Part shown: positions 55,187-64,000 of the stretch, in pieces
How positions within the stretch are numbered: the first letter of the stretch is position 1
Layout: each line of letters opens with the position of its first letter
Notes under the pieces: generated by a model
Databases searched by the model: none
Told to the model about the DNA's origin: nothing
The model's input: only the letters and a program-made list of their open reading frames with translations
Program-made: the position numbers and the translations under genes
Assembly (NCBI RefSeq): GCF_000715075.1
Contig: NC_134089.1
Span: 72,708,697-72,772,696 of the forward strand
Direction of reading: 5' to 3'
From: Nicotiana tabacum
Taxonomy: Eukaryota; Streptophyta; Magnoliopsida; Solanales; Solanaceae
Length of the DNA stretch: 64,000 nt

Positions 55187-57635
55187 TATCACGCCCCAAC
55201 CTCGGGAGGCGCGACCGACACGCAATCGAGTGAACCCAACCGAGAAAGCCTTTTGGACACTTTCTACCCAACTCACTATGATCAAGAAACCATGTTTTCA
55301 TTTATTTAAATAGTAGGAAAGGTCGTACATACAACATCTCTAGTTCATTTTATATTAAAACCCTTAAATCATAGTTATGTTCCCAAAGTTCTTACAGTTA
55401 CGTTTAGAAGAACAAGAGTTTAGAATTACAACATAGTCTAGTGACCCATCCGACGCCCGTACATAACCCACACGAACATCTACAGAGCCTCTAAAGATAC
55501 AAAATACAGTTATGATAATGCCGACAACAAGTCCCTGGCTATACCTAAAAAAGTGGTAATTTATAACAAAAGATATACTACATAACCCCGGGAAGAAAAG
55601 GGGCTCACCAAGATTGCTGAGAAGAGGATGCTCCGCTACCTAAGATCAACATTGTTTGCTATGGAACCACCTACATCCATTCAAAGTTGTAGCGCCCCCG
55701 TCAAAAGGGACGTTAGTACCATGGAATAATACAAATATGTATAACTAAACACCATCTCATTAGAAAGAACAACCACACAAGAACAAAGAAATCATAAGGA
55801 TCAACAAAAGCTTTAAACAATCACCACATCATCAAATAAAAGGGGGATCACATAGCTTTCACATAATTTTCATTACTTTAGGTTGGGACATTTAATACTG
55901 TTGCATCATCATTCACAATAACACCGCTTTCTTGCGCGGAGTCTGATCACGGCCCGATCGGCTAAGCTGCCTCATTTGAGACATAAACCTCAATAACAAT
56001 TTCATTCTCAGTTTTTGGTTTCAATATCAACACAATACCACCATGTGTGTAGCATGGCATCCGATCACGGCCCGATCGACTAAGCCGTCATACAAAGAAA
56101 TTTTCCTTTTCCATCAATCATCTCACTTCAATTCTTGTTTCATATATATCAGTTCATCGGCACTTGGGACCAAATTTATCACATCATACTTGGCACTAGG
56201 CCACATATCATAGCTCAAATTCTTTCCCCCCACATTTCACGTCATTTCCACTTTCAACATTAACCTTGTAATTTTAGATAATAGGCACATACGAGAGCAA
56301 TTCAAGTTGTAAGCATAGAGAGGATTTCACATAGTTCGGCATAATAATCACAATTTAAGCTTGACTTGAAATCTAGGCATTTTAGCACATAGTTCACATT
56401 CTTCACCCATCCTCAATTTACCAAAAATAGCATATTGAACACATTGAAACACACCTTTCACATATATTTTTGCAACACCAATTCATTTGAAACAACAAGT
56501 ACTACATTAATCAAAGTTCGGACTTGCAACATTTGCATGGACACCAAGGGAGCTCAATTTCTAAGAAGAGGGGGATTTAGCCATACATACATCAATAGAG
56601 ATTTTCTTAAATTCTTACAATAATTCTGGAACTCTTAGCAATTTCGGTCTATTTTATGAGAATTACAAGTTGAACCAAGAATTAGAGAGATAATTAAGAT
56701 TCTATCTCATTTGAGCACATTATCAAGCACTAAGTGTGCATTACGACTTTAAGACCTTTTGTGAGAGATTCTATCATCCTACACCTCATTTGTTATATTT
56801 TTAGCTCACAATCCCCCCACACCCTTTTATCAAACATGTATGCAAGAAAATCTATCCTAATACCCATGAACCTATTTGTTAATTACTTATTCTAGTAGGA
56901 ATTTCGAAATCAAAGATTAGGGTACAAGTTCTTACCTCTTAGGATGAATGCTTAGTAACTTTACTTGATAATCTTCAAAGATTTGGGCAAGGATTGAATA
57001 CTGACTTGGTGAGGTTCACTCTATCCCTATAGAACACTTTCTCTCACTTTAGATGTAGTAGAAAATAGCACAAGAGGGTCTAATGGGGTGTTTTTAATGG
57101 AATAAGGTCGGGTTTTAAAAGTTAGAAAATAGGAGCCCCGACTCAATCTGCGGTCGCATATGCCACCGCATAACTGATATGTGGCCCGCAAAAGGGACTG
57201 CAAAATTAGCCCTCAAGACTTGAATACTTTTCCCGTGTATGCGACCAATATGCAGTCTGCATACCTGTTCTGTGGTTGCATAATGCACCGCAGAACTGCC
57301 CTTCGCAAAAAAATCCCAAGGAGTTTATGAGATGACTATGCGGTCTGCATATCGATTATGCAATCACATAATTAGCTGCATAGTTGTCCTCAAATAAGCC
57401 AACATTGTGTCTCACTCTACGACAGATATGCAGCCCGTATTGCCATTATGCGGCCGCATAATGGGCCGCAGAACGCGCTCTTCTGAAAAATATTTTTCCT
57501 TAACTTTTTAATGCAAGTATCAATCCAAAAGGTCCGAACCGCGGCGAGCATAATTTTATAAATTTCTAACACATCCTCCTTACTTGGCACTATGAGATTT
57601 TGGGTTTTTGCGTAAAAATTTCATGAGGCCTTACA
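55187..57635 (-). repeat. C 3' LTR (2449 bp)
   Basis: On the minus strand it starts TGTAAGGCCTCATG after the polypurine tract and ends GGGGCGTGATA, with TA replacing the terminal CA. The part at 57140-57480 has many CGCA/TGCGG words (GCGGTCGCATATGCC, ATGCGGCCGCATAATGGGCC) comparable with the A LTR. Small frame 56435-56623 is not a gene. Confidence 0.82.
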
Positions 57636-57650
57636 TTCTTCCCCCACGTA
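57636..57650 (-). other. C polypurine tract
   Basis: The minus strand reads GTGGGGGAAGAA directly before the LTR start TGTAAGG. Confidence 0.88.
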
Positions 57651-57936
57651 AGATCATTCGTCCTCGAATGAGGAACAAGGTTCACTTATCAGCACCTTTT
57701 GCAATTTTAGTTTCACACCACATACCAACAACCCCCAAATTTGGCTAACTCTGTAAATTTCCAGGAATTTTGCCAGAGTTTCCTTTGTATCTAGACATAT
57801 CCACCTGCTAGAGAGCCCCAGAAACCTATTCGAACACCATATACACAATTTATTAACATGACATAACTCATAACCACACCAACCATGGCCCCATAGGCAA
57901 TATATAATCAAAACAGAATAGTTTTATGTAGACTAA

Positions 57937-59441
57937 TCAAGTGATACAAAGTTCATAGGAACCAAATTCATAGAAGCTATTACATGGCCATGCAAACAAA
58001 TGTGGGTACTTCCTTTTCATTTCTTCCTCGACTTCCCAAGGGGCTTCTTCAACCTGCTGGTTTTGCCATAACACTTTCACGGAGGCAATTTCTTTATTTC
58101 TCAACTTCCGGACTTGCCTGTCGAGAATGGCAACTGGAATTTCTTCATATGACAATTCTTCATTAACCTCAATAGTTTCAACCGGCACAATAGTGGACGG
58201 ATCTCCCACTACCTTCTTCAACATAGACACATGGAATACTGGGTGTACCATTGATATCTCGGGTGGTATCTCAAGCTTGTATGCCACCTGACCGATCCTC
58301 TAAATGATTCTATACGGTCCGACATACCTCAAACCCAATTTTCCTTTCTTTCCAAACCGCCTGATACTCTTCATGGGGGAAACCTTCAAAAATACCCAAT
58401 CATCATCTTTGAACTCCAAATCTCTGTGACGAATGTCCGAATAAGACTTTTGGCGACTCCGAGCAGTTTTCAACCTCTCCTTAATAATCTTGACTTTCTC
58501 CATAGCCTGATGCACAAGGTATGGCCCTATCAATTCAGCTTCTCCAACCTAGAACCACCCAATGGGAGACCTACATCTCCTACCATACAACGCCTCAAAC
58601 GGTGCTGTCTAGATACTAGCATGGAAGCTGTTGTTATAAGAAAACTATATGAGTGGAAAATGATCATCCCAACTACCTTTGAAATCAAGAACGCAAGCAT
58701 GAAACATGTCCTCAAGTATCTGAATAGTTCGCTCTGCTTGCCCGTCGGTCTAAGGATGGAAAGGTGTACTAAGATTTACCTGCGTACCCAAACCTTGCTT
58801 AAATTTCTTCCAAAAGTTGGTCGTGAACTGAGCCCCTCGATATGAAATGATTGAGACTGGAGTGCCATGTAACCTGACTATTTCTTTGGTATACATCTAA
58901 GCATATTATTCCACTTTGTCGGTAGATTTGACTGGCAAGAAGTGCGCTAATTTTGTGAGTCGATCCACAATTACCCAAATTGAGTCGAACTTGCGCGGAG
59001 TGCGCGGTAACCCTACCACAAAATCCATATTGATTATTTCCATTTCCACATTAGATTTTCTATGCTTTGAGTCAATCCACCAGGCCTTTGATGTTCGGCC
59101 TTCACTTGGTGACAGTTCGAACATTTTGCCACAAAGTCTGCCATATCCCTTTTCATGTTGTTCCATCAATATACTTCCTTGAGATCATGATACATTTTTG
59201 TAGAACCTGGGTGTACGGAATACCTGGAAGTGTGAGCGTCTGCTATGATCCTTTCTCGAAGACCATCAATATCTGGAATGCATAGGCGCCCTTGGTATCG
59301 TAGGGTACCATCATCCATGCCAAAAGAAAAAGCTGTGGTCTTGTGTTTATGAATCCCTTCCTTCAGCTGTGCCAACAATGGATCATTAAATTGCTTCTCT
59401 TTCACCTCCACCACAAAGGATGATTCAACCCTATTCTGCAC
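57937..59441 (-). pseudogene. C integrase with chromodomain (broken)
   Basis: On the minus strand the zinc finger region begins at 59441-59166 (ending [15 protein letters not shown]) and passes by a frameshift into 59169-58906, which holds the first core Asp in [18 protein letters not shown] and [13 protein letters not shown]. The core Glu lies in TDGQAERT (near 58730) directly after a TAG at 58750-58752 where Gln is expected. The C-terminal region (58533-58300, KSYSDIRHRDLEFKDDDWVF, GKLGLRYVGPYRI) is followed at 58287-57937 by a chromodomain: RKLRNKEIASVKVLWQNQQV, EEAPWEVEEEMKRKYPHLF. Chromodomains guide insertion to marked chromatin. At least four interruptions. Confidence 0.88.
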
Positions 59442-59443
59442 AA

Positions 59444-59990
59444 TTACTCCTCCTTCATAAGAGAGAACCTCCGAGCCAACGACCTTTGATATGCCTTCAA
59501 ATGAGCCAAACTTCCCATAGATTTCTGGCTAAGAGCATCTGCCATAACATTGGCCTTTCCCGGGTGATAGAGAATATCGATATCATAGTCCCTGAGTAAC
59601 TCTAACCATCTTCTCTGTCTTAAATTCAACTCCTTTTGTTTGAAAATATATTGAAGGCTCTTGTGATCCGTAAATACATCCACATGGAACCCATACAAAT
59701 AATGTCGCCAAATCTTTAGTGCAAACACCATTGCCGCTAGCTCTAAGTCATAGGTTGGATAGTTCTTTTTATGATTCTTGCGTTGCCTAGAAGCGTAAGC
59801 TATAACCTTGCCGTGTTGCATTAACACACACCCAAGCCTGATCCTTGAAGCATCGCAATACATCACTAATCCCTCTGTACCCTCTGGCAGGGTCTATACT
59901 GGCGCTATTGTCAATCTTGATTTCAATTCTTGGAAGCTCCTTTCACAAGAATCGGACCACTGGAACTTAACTGCTTTCTGCGTCAATTTA
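59444..59990 (-). pseudogene. C RNase H
   Basis: Open minus frame 59866-59444, 140 codons: [60 protein letters not shown] and [14 protein letters not shown]. The acidic residues in CDAS, ELAA, TDHK and ADAL are all in place, so this is the best-preserved enzyme of C. An RT-connection segment lies upstream (59990-59867) in another frame. The next frame ends at MKEE before the integrase zinc finger region. Confidence 0.88.
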
Positions 59991-59991
59991 G

Positions 59992-60765
59992 TCAATGGAT
60001 AGGCAAGAGTAGAAATCCCTCCATAAATCTTCTATAATACTCGTCCAAACCTAAGAAACTACAGATCTCTATTGGAGTGGTAGGTCTAGGCCAATTCTTC
60101 ACTGCTACAATCTTTTGAGGATCAACCATAATTCCTTCCCTAGAGACGACATGACACATATTCAAGCCAAAATTCACATTTCAAAAATTTTGCATACAGT
60201 TGGTGCTGCTGAAGAGTCTGCAGAACTGCCCTGAGATGGTCAGCATGGTTCTCCTGACTTCAGGAATACACAAGAATATTGTCAATGAACACTATCACAA
60301 AGGAGTCTAGAAAATGCTTGAAGACTCGATTCATAAGATCCATGAAAGCTGCTAGGGCATTTGTTATCCCGAAGGACATCACCAGAAATTCAAAGTGCCC
60401 TTACCGAGTCCTGAAAGCTATTTTTGGAGTATCCTGCTCCCTTATCTTCAATTGATGATACATGGATCGTAAGTCAATTATTAAGAAACACTTAGCACCT
60501 TGCAATTGATCAAACAAATCATCTATCCTTGGTAGAGGGTATTTATTTTTTATTGTGACTTTGTTGAGTTGCCGGTAGTCAATACACATCCGTAGCGACC
60601 CATCTTTCTTCCTTACAAACAAAACCAGTGCACCCCACGGTGACACACTCGACCGGATGAAACCCTTTTCTAACAAATCCTTCAATTGTTCCTTTATCTC
60701 CTTCAATTTTGTTGGTGCCATTCTGTAAGGTGGAATTGATATAGGCTGCGTTCTTGGCATCACGT
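59992..60765 (-). pseudogene. C reverse transcriptase (broken, active site altered)
   Basis: The minus frame 60763-60401 reads [40 protein letters not shown] and [21 protein letters not shown] stop near 60400 interrupts, and [19 protein letters not shown] sequence follows. The catalytic box reads [10 protein letters not shown]: the second Asp of xxDD is Asn (codon at 60278-60280 on the plus strand, a G-to-A change in the coding strand). A further stop follows soon after. The frame 60177-59992 has [20 protein letters not shown], the thumb region. Inactive. Confidence 0.87.
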
Positions 60766-61492
60766 CGATACCAAAATCAACCTTCTATCTGGTAGTCTCC
60801 TAGGGAGCTCATCTGGAAAGACATCCAAAAATTCATTCACAACTAGCACAAACTCAAGGCTAGGCACCTCGGCATCGGTATCCATAACCCGGACTAAATG
60901 ATAGATACACCCCTTCTTGATCATCTTTGCAGCCTTAAGGTAAGAAATAAACTGACCTTTTGTCACTACATTATCTCCCTTCCATTCAATAATGGGCTCA
61001 TTAGGAAATTCAAGCCTCATAATTCTAGTTCGACAATCAAGTTTGGCAAAATATGAATAAAGCCAATCCATTCCCATTATTACATCAAAATCGACCATCC
61101 CTAATTCAATAAGATCGACCATTGTATCCCTACACGCACCATAACAACACAACCTCTATAAACTCGTTCAACCATAATAGACTTACCAACCGGAGCAGAC
61201 ACCGAGAATGGATCATGAAGCTGATCCGGTTCTATCCTAAATTCCATAGCAACAAAAGGGGTAACATAGGACAAGGTGGAACTGGGGTCAATAAGTGCAT
61301 ACACGTCATGAGATTGGACAGTCAGAATACCTGTAACAACATCTGGAGAAGCCTCTGTAGTTTGGAGACCACTCATAGCATAGAACCGGCTGGGTCCTCC
61401 TGAACTCTGTGTACCACCCCTAGTTGCACGATGCCCCGCGGGTGCTAGAGCAACTCGAGCTGGAGAAGGTAATGTAGCAGCTACTGGACTGG
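60766..61492 (-). pseudogene. C end of gag and protease
   Basis: From the D junction the minus frame reads PVAATLPSPARVALAPAGHR (end of gag), then FYAMSGLQTTEASPDVVTG and the protease. The active site is ALIDPSSTLSYVTP. Relatives have Asp-Pro-Gly-Ser; here Gly is Ser (AGT, plus-strand 61281-61283), a G-to-A change likely to kill the enzyme. A frameshift near 61130 leads into the frame 61152-60760, with DFDVIMGMDWLYSYFAKLD and VNEFLDVFPDELP, the linker to RT. The first ten codons of the open frame to 61517 belong to D, not C. Confidence 0.87.
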
Positions 61493-62854
61493 TGTTACAC
61501 CCCATATTTTCGTACATGAAAATACGCCATAAATAAATTAATGAGAGCCCGGAAGTGAGATGTCACGTCCCAGAGTATTACATTATGGTGATGTTACACT
61601 TTGCTGTATTAAGTTACGACGATGTTGCACCCTGAAGTATTGTACGTGAAAATTTCACTTTCAGATAACCGACGTAGACTCGGGGATGAGATCATCTTGA
61701 CGTTAATGTACTTATTCTATTTATAATAGGTGATAAATAAGTGTTATGAAGGATAAAGGGGTACACTGATTAAAGAAAACGAGTTTTGTTGGAAGTGATC
61801 AATTTGGAATAAAATACGAGTCGAGCGATAATACCCGATAATTATGAACTAGTACCATGCAAGGTACCATATGACCACGGTAGTATAATATATAAAGTAT
61901 ATATGAAGTATTGTTATAAAAATAAATAGAATTTTAAGTAATTTGTGATAATTCTTAAATTATGCGGGTAATAGATTAATTACCGGGTAACGAAACATTA
62001 CCCAGTTAACTAATAAGTGGATAAAAATTAACAAAAATCTCACTCCAAAAACGTGGCACAAATGCCACAAGGCTAAAAATGACTCATAAGTCATCTATGT
62101 CATGTGGCTACTTATAGTAAAATAAAAATCCATCTAACATAAGACTTGAATAAGTCTTATCTTTATTCAATTCATTTGAATACTTAGCATTTTAATTGAC
62201 TTAGTAACAACAAGAACGTTCTTTCTGATTGGATAACAAAGTTCCATCCTTCCATTTCTAATACAAACAATAACAAGATTTGTAGGAAAGTTTTGTTCAA
62301 ATAACTCCAAGAAAACGTGAAGAATAGTAGTCACTTGGTAAAAGTCTGATTCTTGGATTACGTTTCAAAGATATCTTGTTGTCTTTAAGAAAAACGTGAA
62401 GGAACAGAATTAAAATTCTTCCAAAATTTCAAATCCAAAACAAGTTCGTTCCAATTTCAAGGAAATCCAGTGTAAATTTCGCAGAAGTAGATTCATTCAA
62501 GTAATTCAACAAAACAGGTATGTTAGGGCTATCCCTTCTTTCTTTTGGAATGATCCATACGATATGAACGAAATGTGCAAATGCACAAATTCCATAAGTG
62601 ACTCTACTCATAGAAGTAATAGAAATATCTATGTTCTTTAATTCTCATGTGTCATAATATTTTATCATCTGTTCATGGGCCTCAGAAAAATACGAAAGTT
62701 GAAAAGATGTTACTTTATGATATTGCTCAAGAGGCAAAGTGGTCTTATGACCTTCCGAATGATTTTATTGACGTACGTTTCATGCATTGCATTCATGTGC
62801 ATTGACTCATGACCAGATGACGTTATATACACGTATATATGTAAATATATGTAT

Positions 62855-63125
62855 ATGGAATGGGAAAAGGTTACGGCGTTATATATGCACCACCACCTGA
62901 TCAGCTGGTATATGATGATGATGTTGCCCACAGTGGCCGAAATATGATTCAAACGGCATTATATACGCATATATATGTAAGTATGATTCAAACGGCATTA
63001 TATATGCGTATATATGTATGTATATATGTATATGGGATATGGGAAATGTTATGGCGTTATATACGCACCACCACCTAATCAGCTGGTATACGATGATGAT
63101 TTTGCCCACAGTGGCCGATATGATA
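62855..63125 (+). repeat. 178-bp duplication with alternating TA/GT tracts in the D LTR
   Basis: GCACCACCACCT(G/A)ATCAGCTGG and GCCCACAGTGGCCG occur twice, 178 bp apart (62887 and 63065). Between them TATGATTCAAACGGCATTATA is repeated at a 38-bp step (62945, 62983). TATATATGTATG-like tracts fill the rest. Confidence 0.85.
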
Positions 63126-63564
63126 TGATGGGTGCCCTCAGAGGCTGATGATGTTATGAAATATGTACCTATGCACGACATGGCATTTATACACATATGC
63201 ACGACGCTAAAAGTAATATATGATTTATAAAGTTATTCAGACTTACAGGTTAAGTCATGTACTCTATATGTCTTTCATGCCTCTTATGTATTTATTTATG
63301 TGCCTTACATATTCAGTATATTATTCGTACTGACGTCCCTTTTGCTTGGGGATGCTGCATTTCATGCCCGCAGGTCCCGATAGACAGGTCGAGAGCCCTC
63401 CAAGTAGGCTATCAACTCAGCGAAAGATGTTGGTGCGCTCTATTTACTTCGAAGTTGCTCGTTTGGTTAGTGTGATTTAGACGTGTATTGTTTGGTATGG
63501 CGGGACTCTGTCCCAACCTTTATGATATTTATGTACTCTTAGAGGCTTGTAGACATATGTCGTG

Positions 63565-63573
63565 TATATAAAA
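63565..63573 (+). promoter_or_regulatory. TATA box of the D LTR
   Basis: TATATAAAA about 180 bp before the LTR end, well placed for the U3/R boundary of this LTR. Confidence 0.65.
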
Positions 63574-63748
63574 GATTGTACGACCTTGTCGTCCTTTGTT
63601 TTGAGTTTGTATATGATAATGTTGGCCTATTAGGCCCATATGTCACGTGTATATGATGATGTAATATGAAAGATACGTTACGTTGATACTCGGTTTAGTA
63701 AGGTACCGGGTTCCCGTCGCGGCCCATCGGTTTGGGTCGTGACAAAAG

Positions 63749-63762
63749 TGGTATCAAAGCAG
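63749..63762 (+). other. D primer binding site (tRNA-Met)
   Basis: TGGTATCAAAGCAG four bases after the LTR end, one mismatch from the usual TGGTATCAGAGC. Confidence 0.87.
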
Positions 63763-64000
63763 TTCTGTCCTAGGGAGTCTACAAGTCGTGTCTAGTAGAG
63801 TCTTATTTATGGGTGTGTCATGCACCACACTTATAAGCAGGAGGCTACAGGGCATTTAAGACTATCACTCTTTCTTCTTACTCTAGATCGTATGGTAGAG
63901 CCCACTTATAAGAATTTAAGTCCCGAGCTTCTATTTTTTATTCGTAATAAGAGGATGCCTACGTTCAGTAAGATGATCGATAAGAGATATAGCTATGGAA
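63763..64000 (+). other. D leader, start of the internal region
   Basis: Non-coding sequence between primer site and gag. No gag motif is reached before the window ends. Confidence 0.7.

Larger units (their letters stand above)
55187..61492 (-). mobile_element. C: Tekay-type chromovirus, 3' part, cut by D
   Basis: Minus-strand element: 3' LTR (55187-57635), polypurine tract, chromodomain, integrase, RNase H, RT and protease up to 61492, where D interrupts. Gag and the 5' LTR should lie right of D. The chromodomain marks it as a chromovirus. Protease and RT active sites are both altered. GAACC at 55182-55186 is the expected left target duplication. Confidence 0.9.
61493..63744 (+). repeat. 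D 5' LTR (2252 bp)
   Basis: Starts TGTTACACCCCATATTTTCG at the break in C and ends TTTGGGTCGTGACA before the primer site. It carries a TATA box at 63565 and an AT-rich duplicated segment at 62855-63125. The second LTR is outside the window. Open frames inside (62710-63475, both strands) are not genes. Confidence 0.87.
61493..64000 (+). mobile_element. D: LTR retrotransposon (probably Ty3/gypsy chromovirus), 5' end
   Basis: A complete LTR (61493-63744), a tRNA-Met primer site and about 240 bp of leader up to the window edge. No coding sequence is reached, so the family is inferred from the LTR style (TGTTACACCCC start, GGGTCGTGACA end) and primer site. It interrupts element C; ACTGG (61488-61492) is the expected left target duplication. 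Confidence 0.85.

Noticed and set aside
62710..63202. Tyr/Ile/His-rich frames on both strands
   Set aside because: They fall in the duplicated TA/GT tracts of the D LTR.

Overview
This window looks like plant nuclear DNA made mostly of nested retrotransposons, with one credible host gene. The family mix (Ogre/Tat-type Ty3/gypsy with multi-kb LTRs, Tekay-type chromoviruses, Ty1/copia, an RTE-type LINE with a GTT tail, and a SINE resembling the tobacco TS family) suggests Solanaceae, most likely Nicotiana. That placement is inferred from recognised families; no database search was made.

Layout, left to right. (1) 1-10258, + strand: the 3' part of an Ogre/Tat gypsy element ('O1'): broken pol, a long 3' UTR with tandem arrays, a polypurine tract and a 3.8-kb LTR. 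(2) 10259-~11930, - strand: the 5' end of a copia element ('E'), cut by O1. (3) A MITE-like piece, then a gypsy solo LTR at 12191-13543, then featureless DNA. (4) 15125-21483, - strand: a near-complete, decayed copia element ('F'). (5) 21774-22409, + strand: an intact single-exon NDR1/HIN1-like (NHL, LEA_2) gene with its own TATA box. (6) Intergenic DNA with a SINE and the 3' end of an L1-type LINE.

From 25038 to the right edge there is one nested stack whose order can be read from the sequence. The L1 tail is cut by chromovirus 'A' (25255 on). The 3' LTR of A is cut by Tat-type gypsy 'B' (33271 on). The gag of B is cut by 'O2' (34981-49187, - strand), an Ogre-like non-autonomous element, and one LTR of O2 carries a 2.6-kb RTE LINE. 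The 3' UTR of B is cut by chromovirus 'C' (55187 on, - strand), whose gag/protease region is cut by 'D' (61493 on, + strand). The missing ends of A, B, C and D should lie to the right of the window.

Every retroelement polyprotein is broken, and many stop codons and lost catalytic residues are single C-to-T or G-to-A changes, as expected of old methylated transposons. I saw no CRISPR array and no tRNA or rRNA gene. The most unusual item is O2: a gag start joined almost directly to a repeat-rich 3' UTR, flanked by its two LTRs, sharing non-coding modules with O1.
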